Shown here in pieces: positions 25,257 to 33,659 of a stretch of DNA of 40,657 nucleotides. Location of the stretch: positions 1-40,657 of the forward strand of contig JACNLL010000030.1 in assembly GCA_014381545.1 (NCBI GenBank). Reading direction: 5' to 3'. Origin of the DNA: Candidatus Desulfaltia bathyphila (lineage in GTDB: Bacteria; Desulfobacterota; Desulfobacteria; Desulfobacterales; ETH-SRB1). Position numbers and translations under genes: made by a program. The notes under the pieces were generated by a model. It did not search any database and had not been told where the DNA came from. It was given only the letters and a program-made list of their open reading frames with translations. Positions within the stretch are counted from its first letter, which is position 1, and every line of letters starts with the position of its first letter.

Positions 25257-25727
25257 TTTCAACCCGTAAATCCCCTAATCCTCTAATCCGCGCGCTCTGC
25301 GTGCTCCGTGATAAAAAACCAGATCGTGCATGAAGTGCGGAACTTGCAATATGTTTCTGGATCACTGCATTTGAGACACTTCTTGCACAAATATACATTA
25401 TACTTCATACATACAAATTCGGTTTCCCTGTCGGGATGATTTACACATTTTGCCATAAATTAAGTCAAGAAGTTTCACATATCTGTGTTTGAACTGTCCA
25501 TTTCTTTGTGATAATAGATTTTGACAATGTCGTAAAAAGTCCCATATAAAAAGTCGAATTCATCGGGTATCATGGGTCAGGTTAAAATTACAATAAAAGT
25601 TACGAGTGACTAATCCGCCAAAGGGCTCTGGCGGACTGCCAATTTTATATAAAAAAATGGAGCGTAGCGACTCATTAACTTTAGCTCACTTGCAACTTAA
25701 CACTTAATACTTTTGGTATATAACATT
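25257..25727. repeat. Spacer with MITE end remnant and hairpin family C copy 2
   Basis: This stretch, upstream of moeA, contains a CTCTGCGTGCTCCGTGAT phrase (about 25294), a shortened MITE-type unit with GACAATGTCGTAAAAAGTC and CGAATTCATC ends (25521-25564), and family C copy 2 (25580-25700). In copy 2 the usual TAAAGTTGAGGTATT interior is replaced by a small hairpin, TCCGCCAAAGGGCTCTGGCG followed by GA. No gene is seen. Confidence 0.65.
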
Positions 25728-26957
25728 ATGAAAGAATTTTTTAAAGTAACAAATTTAAAACAGGTTATGGAATATGCTGACGATTTTTCACTGGTTGAAA
25801 CCGAAGAAATCGATTTGGATGAAACTTTTGAAAGAGTCCTTGGCTCCGACATTGTTTCAGACGTTAATCTGCCGGATTTTATAAGATCAACCAGGGACGG
25901 ATATGCTGTGCGCGGCCAGTCCACTTTCGGGGCTTCAGAAGGAAGCCCTGCATATTTAACCGTAAAAGGTCGTGTAACCATGGGCACCCGACCAACCTTT
26001 TCAATAGGTCCGGGTGAAGCAGCAAAAATTTCAACAGGCGGCATGCTGCCTGACGGCGCGGACAGCGTCGTAATGATTGAGTATACGGAGGCAATAGATG
26101 ATACCACAATCGAGGCATACCGAAGTGTTGCGCCGGGCCAGTATGTTATAGAGGTCGGTGAAGATATAAAAAAGGGGGAAATCATACTTTCTTGCGGCCA
26201 AAAACTCAGGCCTCAGGAAACCGGCCTTCTTGCAGCCTTTGGCAAAGAAAGGGTAAAGGTATATAAAAAACCGGTAATCGGAATAATTTCCACCGGAGAC
26301 GAAGTTGTAGAGATAAATGAGACTCCAGGCCCGGGCCAGATTCGTAATATAAACACCTACACACTGTCTGGCCTGGTGCAAAAAGCCGGCGGGATTCCGC
26401 TTCCTTTTGACATTGTTCAGGATAATTTTGACGATCTTTTCAATAAATGCTCTCAGGCACTCGCTCAATCAGACATGGCGCTGATTTCAGGCGGCAGCTC
26501 AGTTGGCACGCGCGACTTCACCATCAAAGTCTTAACTTCCCTACCCGGCTCAAAAATACTTGCGCATGGAATCTCAATCAGTCCTGGAAAACCAACCATT
26601 CTTGCCAGGGCCGGAAACAAGGCGTTCTGGGGTTTGCCGGGACATGTGGTCTCGGCTATGATTGTGTTCGAAGTTGTTGTCCGGCCTTTTATTGAAAAGA
26701 TCGGGGGACTTTCAAATCAACACAAAAGAAAAGAAAAAATTCCGGCTCTGTTGAGCAGAAACTTATCATCCGCCCAGGGACGGATAGATTATGTCCGGAT
26801 ACGCCTTATCGAAAAGGACGGCCTGCTGTGGGCCGAACCAATTCTGGGCAAGGCAGGACTGATAAATACCATGGTAAAAGCAGACGGCATTATCGAGATA
26901 GGGATAAATACCGAAGGGCTCGACAAAGGAAGCAAGGTTTCGGTTATTCCGCTGTAA
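25728..26957 (+). CDS. moeA: Molybdopterin molybdotransferase MoeA
   Basis: MoeA inserts molybdate (or tungstate) into adenylylated molybdopterin to complete the molybdenum cofactor. Family landmarks are RSTRDGYAVRG, STGGMLPDGADSVVMIE, GIISTGDEVVE, GGSSVGTRDF and SPGKPTILA...WGLPGHVVSA. ATG at 25728 is chosen over an upstream TTG; no strong ribosome site precedes either. At 409 residues it is normal in length. It is followed after 14 bases by a second, fused MoeA. Confidence 0.95.
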   Translation: MKEFFKVTNLKQVMEYADDFSLVETEEIDLDETFERVLGSDIVSDVNLPDFIRSTRDGYAVRGQSTFGASEGSPAYLTVKGRVTMGTRPTFSIGPGEAAKISTGGMLPDGADSVVMIEYTEAIDDTTIEAYRSVAPGQYVIEVGEDIKKGEIILSCGQKLRPQETGLLAAFGKERVKVYKKPVIGIISTGDEVVEINETPGPGQIRNINTYTLSGLVQKAGGIPLPFDIVQDNFDDLFNKCSQALAQSDMALISGGSSVGTRDFTIKVLTSLPGSKILAHGISISPGKPTILARAGNKAFWGLPGHVVSAMIVFEVVVRPFIEKIGGLSNQHKRKEKIPALLSRNLSSAQGRIDYVRIRLIEKDGLLWAEPILGKAGLINTMVKADGIIEIGINTEGLDKGSKVSVIPL

Positions 26958-26971
26958 AGGAAAATGAAAAA

Positions 26972-28900
26972 ATGGCATCTAATCGTAATGTTTATTTAAA
27001 AATGAAAACTTTAACTGAGGCTAAGGAAATTCTTTTTAATCGGTTTCCTTTAGTCGAAGCACTTGAAAGTGAGACAATTCCGGTTCCGGATGCGGTCGGC
27101 AGGGTTCTTTCCGAACCGGTTACGGCTAGGCTTTCATCTCCAAATTTTCATGCGGCTGCAATGGACGGCATAGTGGTCAAAGCCGAATCCACATTCGGCG
27201 CCAGCGAAACAAAGCCAAAGGAACTTATCGTCGGCAAAGACGCCTTTTATATCAACACGGGCCATGTATTTCCGGAAGGTTACAATGCGGTTATTATGAT
27301 AGAACATGTCAATGTTGTGGATGAAAACCGTATTGAAATAGAAGCTCCGGCCTTTCCATGGCAGCATGTGCGAAAGATGGGTGAAGACATTGTGGCAACA
27401 GAGCTTTTGTTTCCACATAATCATGTTGTCACACCTTATTGCGTTGGAGCTCTTCTCTCTGGTGGAATATTTTCGGTCTCGGTTAGACAAAAGCCGAAAG
27501 TATTGATTATTCCAACAGGTTCCGAACTCGTTGACTGGCGCACGACCTCACTTGAAAAGCTTGAGCCGGGCCGGATCCTTGAAACAAATTCATTTCTGCT
27601 TGGAAAACTTGTTGAGTCATTCGGCGGCGTGTATGTGCGGCATGAAATGTTGAGGGATGATCCAAAAAAGATAAAGGATGCTGTTTACAATGCCGCTCAC
27701 AGCGATTTTGACATGATACTTACTGTCGGCGGGTCCTCGGCCGGGTCCGAAGATTATACAAAAATGGTAATTACCGATCTGGGGGAAGTCCTGATCCACG
27801 GCGTAACAATAATGCCAGGCAAACCGGTCATTATTGGAGCGATAAATGACAAACCTGTCTTTGGTATTCCAGGATACCCTGTATCTGCGATAGTCGCATT
27901 TGAGCAGTTTGTCGCTCCATTATTATGCATGATGCTTGGACAGCCGGAAAAGGAAAGGCCTGTGGTTCAGGTGGAGCCCACGAGAAAAATCGCATCAAAA
28001 CTCGGCATGGAAGAGTTTGTGCGGGTTAAACTCGGCAAAGTCGGCGACAGAATCGTTGCCACACAACTTCCACGAGGCGCGGGCTGCATTACAACAATAA
28101 CCGAAGCAGACGGAATCATCAGGATTCCAAACCATGTTGAAGGGCTGAAAGATCATGAGCCGGTCATTGCCGAGCTTCTTCGTCCTTTGTCATCTATAAA
28201 CAATACCATCGTTATAGTAGGAAGCCATGACAACACACTTGACCTATTGGCCGACCAGATAAAGGCCGGCCACAGCAATCTTACTATTTCGTCAAGCCAT
28301 GTTGGCAGCATGGGCGGGCTCATGGCCATCAAAAAAGGCGTTTGTCACCTGGCCGGCTCCCACCTTCTTGACGAAGAGGACGGTTCTTACAACATATCAT
28401 ATATAAAAAAATACCTGCCTGGCAGGAGCATCAAGTTGGTAAATCTTGTGTTTCGAGACCAGGGACTGATCGTTTCTCCTGGCAATCCAAAGAAAATTAA
28501 TGGAATAGAAGATCTTGCACGGGAAGACATTACGATGATGAACAGGCAGGCTGGATCAGGCACAAGAATTCTTCTCGATTACAGCCTTAAAAAGCTTGGC
28601 ATGGATTCAGGAGCAATAAAAGGATATGAAAATGAGGAGTTTACCCATATGTCCGTGGCCGTGGCTGTGCTGAGCGGAACAGTTGATGCGGGTCTTGGCA
28701 TTTACGCTGCCGCAAAGGCTCTTAACCTTGATTTCATACCTGTTGTTACTGAAGAATATGACCTTGTAATCCCGGAAGAATATTTTGAATCAAAAAATAT
28801 TCAAATCCTGCTTGAAACCATAAATTCGCAGGAATTTAAAACGGCTGTTAAAGCCCTTGGAGGATATCATACTGAAAGGATTGGAGAGATTATTATTTGA
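26972..28900 (+). CDS. MoeA fused to a C-terminal periplasmic-binding-protein-like domain
   Basis: The first about 405 residues are a second MoeA (NFHAAAMDGIVVKAE, GGSSAGSEDY, IMPGKPVIIG, FGIPGYPVSA). Residues about 420-642 form a PBP-like domain without a signal peptide (TIVIVGSHDNTLDLLADQI, GSMGGLMAIKKG, NRQAGSGTRILLDY, DAGLGIYAAAK), of the kind fused to MoeA in many archaea and sulfate reducers and thought to sense or hold an oxyanion in the cytosol. The ATG at 26972 follows AAGGA; an upstream in-frame extension overlapping moeA is rejected. Two MoeA types side by side suggest separate molybdenum and tungsten handling, which is inference. Confidence 0.92.
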   Translation: MASNRNVYLKMKTLTEAKEILFNRFPLVEALESETIPVPDAVGRVLSEPVTARLSSPNFHAAAMDGIVVKAESTFGASETKPKELIVGKDAFYINTGHVFPEGYNAVIMIEHVNVVDENRIEIEAPAFPWQHVRKMGEDIVATELLFPHNHVVTPYCVGALLSGGIFSVSVRQKPKVLIIPTGSELVDWRTTSLEKLEPGRILETNSFLLGKLVESFGGVYVRHEMLRDDPKKIKDAVYNAAHSDFDMILTVGGSSAGSEDYTKMVITDLGEVLIHGVTIMPGKPVIIGAINDKPVFGIPGYPVSAIVAFEQFVAPLLCMMLGQPEKERPVVQVEPTRKIASKLGMEEFVRVKLGKVGDRIVATQLPRGAGCITTITEADGIIRIPNHVEGLKDHEPVIAELLRPLSSINNTIVIVGSHDNTLDLLADQIKAGHSNLTISSSHVGSMGGLMAIKKGVCHLAGSHLLDEEDGSYNISYIKKYLPGRSIKLVNLVFRDQGLIVSPGNPKKINGIEDLAREDITMMNRQAGSGTRILLDYSLKKLGMDSGAIKGYENEEFTHMSVAVAVLSGTVDAGLGIYAAAKALNLDFIPVVTEEYDLVIPEEYFESKNIQILLETINSQEFKTAVKALGGYHTERIGEIII

Positions 28901-29322
28901 AAAAAATGAAATACCGGACAATCGATCATATCTCCGATTTTGGATTGCAGATTTTTGCATCCGACCTGAAGACTCTGTTCGCCGACGCCGCTCATGCAAT
29001 GATTGACCAGATTACCGATATTAACAGGTTAAAAGGTCTAAATGAATACCATGTTCATGTTACAGGAAGCGATCGATCTGATCTTATGGTAAACTGGCTG
29101 AGAGAGGTTTTATATCTCTGGACTGGTGAAGAAAAACTTGTTAAAAGGGCACGAATTTTATCCCTTTCAGAAAATGAGCTGTCGGCAGAGGTAATGTATG
29201 ATACTTACGAGCCTGATCGCCATATTATAAAAAATGAGATAAAGGCTGTAACCTATCATCAGATACAGGTTAAGAACTTGCCGGACGGGCGCTGGATGTC
29301 GCAGATAATATTTGATGTGTAG
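28897..29322 (+). CDS. Archease, RtcB activator
   Basis: The 141-residue protein matches archease, which speeds guanylylation and turnover of the RNA ligase RtcB. The N-terminal DHISDFGLQIFA corresponds to the conserved acidic motif, and LMVNWLREVLYLW and AVTYHQIQV are typical family segments. The start TTG overlaps the preceding stop in TTGA, with GGAGAG 7-10 bases upstream; ATG three codons later is the alternative. rtcB follows, supporting the call. The TAG stop leads straight into a TAGGGGTTAGGGGTC-type run. Confidence 0.9.
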   Translation: MKKMKYRTIDHISDFGLQIFASDLKTLFADAAHAMIDQITDINRLKGLNEYHVHVTGSDRSDLMVNWLREVLYLWTGEEKLVKRARILSLSENELSAEVMYDTYEPDRHIIKNEIKAVTYHQIQVKNLPDGRWMSQIIFDV

Positions 29323-29612
29323 GTTATATTTAGGGGTTAGGGGTCGGGGATCAGGAGAACAAGGAACCGCAGAATGTCGAAGCGCTTCAATACTTCATAA
29401 TTCGACATTCTTTGTTCGACCTGCCCGCAATGCCTTTGGGCGAATTTTTTGTAGCGCCTATAACATTGATGTTAGTGCTGCAATTATTATTCTGACCCTG
29501 ATTACTTTGCATGGCAGGCGGGTATTCGATATTCAGGTAGAGGATTAGGGAAAATAGGATAGCAGATAGGAGATTGTTGGATTAATTTCTTCGTGTTCTT
29601 GTGGTGAAATAT
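29323..29612. repeat. Archease-rtcB spacer with repeat phrases
   Basis: It contains a GGGGTTAGGGGTCGGGGATC run, GAACAAGGAACCGCAGAATG (a near copy occurs at about 32254), an inverted pair GAATGTCGAA/TTCGACATTC (29373-29411), and a TTCGTGTTCTTGTGGTGAAA phrase directly at the rtcB start. A 78-codon frame here has no recognisable features and is not called. Confidence 0.55.
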
Positions 29613-31049
29613 ATGCAGAAATTAAAAAAAATAGACGATTACAGGTGGGAGCTTCCTATGACAGGGGATATGCGCGTGCCGGGCATTATTTATACGAGCG
29701 CTTCCATGCTGAAAGATTCGAATCAGGAAGAGCCCTTAAAGCAGGTGGCAAATGTCGCAACCCTTCCCGGAATTATTAAGGCATCGTTTGCCATGCCCGA
29801 CATGCATTGGGGTTATGGGTTTCCTATAGGCGGCGTTGCCGCTTTTGACTGGGAATCCGGCGTCATATCCCCGGGTGGAGTCGGCTACGATATAAACTGC
29901 GGCGTCCGCCTGGCAACCACCTCCCTTGTTGAAAAGGATGTCAGGTCAAGGCTTAAGGAGCTTATCGATGCCATTTTTCAAAATATTCCATCCGGTGTAG
30001 GCTCTACAGGTTCAATAAAGCTGTCGTTTGCGGAAGAGATAAAGGTTCTTAAACAGGGCGCCAAATGGGCTGTGCGTCAGGGTCTTGGAACCGATTCAGA
30101 TATAGAGCATACAGAAGACAATGGTTGCATGCCGAATGCCGACCCGGATATGATCAGCAAAAGAGCCATGGAAAGAGGAAAAAAGCAGTTAGGCACTCTG
30201 GGTTCAGGGAATCATTTTGTTGAAATAGGTGTGGTCGAGACTGTTTACGATCAAAATGCAGCCCACATATTCGGGCTTTTTGAGGGGCAGGTTACACTGA
30301 TGCTCCATTCAGGTTCAAGGGGATTCGGATACCAGGTTTGCGATGATTTTCTGGCTGCTATGGCAAAACATATTAATAATCTCGACTTTGATATACCTGA
30401 CAGACAGCTTTCCTGCGCAATGATTCAATCAAAAGAAGGAATGAGCTATTTCAATGCAATGGCATGCGCAGCAAATTATGCCTGGGCCAACAGACAGATT
30501 TTAATGCACAGGGCACGCGAGGTGTTCTCAAGAGTGTTCGACATCGGGCCTAATGAGCTTGCAATGAATCTAATATATGATGTTTGCCACAATATAGCAA
30601 AAAAAGAGGTTCATGTTATAGATGGGAAAAAGCGGTTGGCGTGTGTTCACAGGAAAGGGGCTACAAGGTCGTTCCCGCCTGGCAGCAAAGCCTTATGTGA
30701 TGCATATCGCTCTGTGGGGCAGCCTGTGATTATCCCGGGCGATATGGGAACAGCCTCTTATGTTCTTGTAGGAACACAAAAGGCCATGGAGGAAACCTTT
30801 GGCTCAACATGCCATGGAGCCGGACGTGTTCTGAGCAGAAAGGCCGCAAAAAAGGCATGCAAAGGCAGGTCGATACAGCGTGAACTGGAAGACAAAGGGA
30901 TACTTGCCAGATGGACCGGCAGATCCACCCTTGCAGAAGAGATGCCTGATGCGTACAAAGATATTTCGCAGGTTGTTGAGGTGGTTCATGGGGCCGGAAT
31001 TTCGAAGAAGGTGGCAAAGTTAAAGCCCATGGCGGTTCTTAAAGGTTGA
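29613..31049 (+). CDS. rtcB: RNA-splicing ligase RtcB
   Basis: RtcB joins RNA 2',3'-cyclic phosphate (or 3'-phosphate) ends to 5'-hydroxyl ends using GTP and Mn2+; in bacteria it repairs or heals cleaved tRNA and rRNA. The 478-residue protein has the metal site residues in GVGYDINCGVR, GSGNHFVEI, HSGSRGFG and VCHNIA, and the guanylylated His in HRKGATRSFPPG. The ATG at 29613 is preferred over an upstream GTG that lies in a repeat phrase. The stop TGA is the first triplet of the adjacent MITE-like element. Confidence 0.96.
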   Translation: MQKLKKIDDYRWELPMTGDMRVPGIIYTSASMLKDSNQEEPLKQVANVATLPGIIKASFAMPDMHWGYGFPIGGVAAFDWESGVISPGGVGYDINCGVRLATTSLVEKDVRSRLKELIDAIFQNIPSGVGSTGSIKLSFAEEIKVLKQGAKWAVRQGLGTDSDIEHTEDNGCMPNADPDMISKRAMERGKKQLGTLGSGNHFVEIGVVETVYDQNAAHIFGLFEGQVTLMLHSGSRGFGYQVCDDFLAAMAKHINNLDFDIPDRQLSCAMIQSKEGMSYFNAMACAANYAWANRQILMHRAREVFSRVFDIGPNELAMNLIYDVCHNIAKKEVHVIDGKKRLACVHRKGATRSFPPGSKALCDAYRSVGQPVIIPGDMGTASYVLVGTQKAMEETFGSTCHGAGRVLSRKAAKKACKGRSIQRELEDKGILARWTGRSTLAEEMPDAYKDISQVVEVVHGAGISKKVAKLKPMAVLKG

Positions 31050-31209
31050 TGGCGTCGTAAAAAGTCCCATCTACTGCGTTGCAGTGATTTTTCAGACTCT
31101 TAACATACTACATGTATGCCTTCGATCCTGAAAAATCACTACGCCTTGTATATGAAACTTTTTACTTAGCCATCTATAGTAGCACTTTGGACTTTTTATG
31201 AATTCATCA
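31047..31209. mobile_element. MITE-like element, copy B (163 bp)
   Basis: The same length as copy A (1778-1940) and homologous to it in reverse orientation, including the GGCTAAGTAAAAAG and ATACAAGGCGTAGT blocks and the internal hairpin. Left end TGATGGCGTCGTAAAAAGTC, right end GACTTTTTATGAATTCATCA. The first three bases serve as the rtcB stop. No target duplication is evident. Confidence 0.8.
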
Positions 31210-31235
31210 AATTCAAAATTATAATTTATTTTCAT

Positions 31236-32051
31236 ATGGATTTACTTCAAGCAATAATACTGGGCGTAATTCAGGGACTGACAGAGTTCCTGCCTGTTAG
31301 CAGTTCAGGGCATCTGGTGATTTTTCAGAATCTTTTCGGGATCAATGAACCTGAACTTTTCTTTGATATCAGCGTGCATGTTGGAACCCTTGCAGCTATA
31401 GTAATCTTTTTCTGGAAAGAGATACGGGCTATAATAATTTCTTCGGCCCGTTTTATTGTTCTGGCGTTAAAGAAAAGGGCCTCTTTCCACAATGTTTATG
31501 AGGATGGAGATGCAAAATTGGCAATACTTATAGTTGTCGGATCTATTCCAACCGCTATTATCGGTATTTTATTTCATAAAATTGCCGATATCCTTTTTTC
31601 CTCTGTAGTTCTTGTCGGTTTTATGCTTATTATAACCGGCTTGCTTTTGTGGGGCACACGATGGGTTAAAAAAGATCGCAAAAGCATTAATGATTTTTCA
31701 ATTAGAGACGCCTTAATTATAGGGCTTGTACAGGGAATGGCCATAATACCGGGAATTTCAAGATCAGGTTCAACTATTGCCGTGGGACTTTTTTTAGGAT
31801 TAAACCGTGAAACAGCCGCCAGATATTCCTTTCTCCTGTCAATACCGGCTATCCTGGGCGCCTCGGCCCTTAGCCTGAATCACTTATCGGCCCATAATGT
31901 TCCCTTAAAAGTTACACTCTTCGGCGCATTTACTTCATGTATTGTGGGATACTGGGCGTTGAAACTGCTGGTTAAGATAGTCAAGCATGGGCGTATGCAG
32001 ATTTTTGCGCCATACTGCTGGGCCATAGGGATTTTGGCCTTAATTTGGTAA
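31236..32051 (+). CDS. uppP: Undecaprenyl-diphosphatase (BacA/UppP)
   Basis: Integral membrane enzyme that dephosphorylates undecaprenyl diphosphate to recycle the lipid carrier of peptidoglycan and polysaccharide. The 271-residue protein has both motifs, QGLTEFLPVSSSGH (14-26) and PGISRSGST, in a strongly hydrophobic protein with about eight membrane segments. No strong ribosome site is visible. It stands alone between repeat elements. Confidence 0.97.
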   Translation: MDLLQAIILGVIQGLTEFLPVSSSGHLVIFQNLFGINEPELFFDISVHVGTLAAIVIFFWKEIRAIIISSARFIVLALKKRASFHNVYEDGDAKLAILIVVGSIPTAIIGILFHKIADILFSSVVLVGFMLIITGLLLWGTRWVKKDRKSINDFSIRDALIIGLVQGMAIIPGISRSGSTIAVGLFLGLNRETAARYSFLLSIPAILGASALSLNHLSAHNVPLKVTLFGAFTSCIVGYWALKLLVKIVKHGRMQIFAPYCWAIGILALIW

Positions 32052-32061
32052 TTAAAAATCA

Positions 32062-32290
32062 GGGATCAGGGGTCGGGGGTCAGTGGTCAGGTTAAAATTA
32101 CAATAAAAGTTACGAGTGACTAAAGTTGAGGTATTCTGCCAATTTTATATAAAAAAATGGAGCATAGCGACTCATTAACTTTAGCTCACTTGTAACTTAA
32201 CACCTAACACTTAACACGTTTCGTAAAAAGTGGTTTATTTTGAACTGCAGAACCGCAGAACAAGGAACCGCAGAATATCGAAGTAAAAAA
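32062..32290. repeat. Array phrases and hairpin family C copy 3 upstream of algC
   Basis: A GGGATCAGGGGTCGGGGGTC run is followed by family C copy 3 (from GGTTAAAATTA at 32090 to about 32199), a TAACACCTAACACTTAACAC array, a solo TTCGTAAAAAGTGG end, and AACCGCAGAACAAGGAACCG units. No gene is seen. Confidence 0.65.
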
Positions 32291-32306
32291 TAAAAAGGAA
32301 ACCGCC

Positions 32307-33659
32307 ATGAATTCTGAAATATTCAGAGAATATGACATCCGGGGAATTGCCGGTAAGGACATGACCGAAGATGATGTCATATTGATCGGGAAAGGGGTCG
32401 GCACATTCCTTAAGGAACGCGGCCATTCAAATCTCAGCGTGGGCCGCGACTGCAGGTTGACTTCGGGCCTGTATTCCGAAAAAATTATCGAAGGCTTGAT
32501 ATCAACCGGCTGCAGTGTGGTCGATATCGGCGTATGCCCTACTCCGGTCTTTTATTTTTCAATCAAGCGTCTTGCGCTGGAAGGCGGAGTAATGGTTACC
32601 GCCAGCCACAACCCTAAAGAATACAACGGTTTTAAGCTTTGCATCGATTTAGACTCAATCCATGGAAATGATATCCAGCAAATCCTTGCCATTATTAATA
32701 AGCGGTCGTTTGTTCAGGGAAAGGGCTTGCTGTCATCTAAAAATATCATTCCATCATATATGGAGTATATTGAAAAAAATATAAATGTCTCAAGACAGAT
32801 CAAAGTCGGCGTGGATGCCGGCAACGGCACCGCAGGAGTGGTGGCTTTGCCGATATTAAAAAATCTCAAATGCGAGGTTCATGATATTTTTTGTGATATG
32901 GACGGCACCTTTCCAAATCATGAAGCCGACCCGACAGTCGCAAAGAACATGAAAGACATTATTGCTCTTGTAAAGGAAAAAGCCCTTGACCTTGGAATCG
33001 GTTATGACGGCGACGGCGACCGCATCGGCGTAATCGATGAAAAAGGAAATATGATATTCGGCGACCAGCTTATGATTATCTTTTCCAGGGAAATCCTGTC
33101 AAGAAAACCGGGCGCCACATTCATATCAGAAGTAAAGTGCTCAAAAACAATGTATGACGATATAGAAAAGCACGGCGGCAGAGCCATTATGTGGAAAACA
33201 GGACATTCTCTTATCAAAAAGAAGATGAAGGAGGAAAAGACCGAGTTTGCTGGCGAAATGAGCGGCCACATGTTCTTTGCCGACCGATATTTCGGCTTTG
33301 ATGATGCAATATATGCCTCCTGCAGGCTTATCGAAATACTGGCTGATACCGGAAAGAAGATTTCGGAGCTTCTGTCAGATGTTCCCAAAACATATTCAAC
33401 CCCTGAAATACGGGTTGAATGTCCTGACCATAAAAAATTCAGCGTGGTAAAAAAAGTTACTGAATATTTCCGTGAAAAATACAATGTTATTGATATCGAC
33501 GGAGTTCGTGTGCTGTTTGATGATGGTTGGGGCCTTGTGCGCGCATCAAACACCCAGCCCGCCCTTGTGCTGCGCTTTGAAGCCATGTCTGAAAAAAGGC
33601 TTTCAGAAATAAGAAATCTTGTCGAGTCTGTGCTGGCTGATATTAAAAAGATGTTTTAA
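32307..33659 (+). CDS. algC: Phosphomannomutase/phosphoglucomutase
   Basis: Alpha-D-phosphohexomutase that moves phosphate between C1 and C6 of mannose or glucose, feeding nucleotide-sugar synthesis. The 450 residues carry the phosphoserine loop TASHNPKEYNG (Ser100), the metal loop GYDGDGDRIG, the sugar-binding GEMSGHMFF and the phosphate-binding RASNTQPALVLRFEA. AAAAGG precedes the ATG. Its stop overlaps the MFS gene start by one base. The choice between mannose and glucose cannot be made here. Confidence 0.93.
   Translation: MNSEIFREYDIRGIAGKDMTEDDVILIGKGVGTFLKERGHSNLSVGRDCRLTSGLYSEKIIEGLISTGCSVVDIGVCPTPVFYFSIKRLALEGGVMVTASHNPKEYNGFKLCIDLDSIHGNDIQQILAIINKRSFVQGKGLLSSKNIIPSYMEYIEKNINVSRQIKVGVDAGNGTAGVVALPILKNLKCEVHDIFCDMDGTFPNHEADPTVAKNMKDIIALVKEKALDLGIGYDGDGDRIGVIDEKGNMIFGDQLMIIFSREILSRKPGATFISEVKCSKTMYDDIEKHGGRAIMWKTGHSLIKKKMKEEKTEFAGEMSGHMFFADRYFGFDDAIYASCRLIEILADTGKKISELLSDVPKTYSTPEIRVECPDHKKFSVVKKVTEYFREKYNVIDIDGVRVLFDDGWGLVRASNTQPALVLRFEAMSEKRLSEIRNLVESVLADIKKMF

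Noticed and set aside
25147-25398. 83-codon minus-strand frame upstream of rfbA
   Set aside because: It runs through the inverted array arm and encodes repeat-derived peptide; no ribosome site or recognisable domain.
26828-26971. 48-residue N-terminal extension of the MoeA-PBP protein overlapping moeA
   Set aside because: It is an out-of-frame reading of the moeA 3' end, rich in Arg; the ATG at 26972 follows a ribosome site just after the moeA stop.
29312-29548. 78-codon frame between archease and rtcB
   Set aside because: Starts inside archease and crosses repeat phrases; no conserved motif, weak start.
33002-33586. 194-codon minus-strand frame opposite the phosphomannomutase gene
   Set aside because: Long only because of codon bias in the real gene on the other strand; low-complexity Ser-rich product with no family features.
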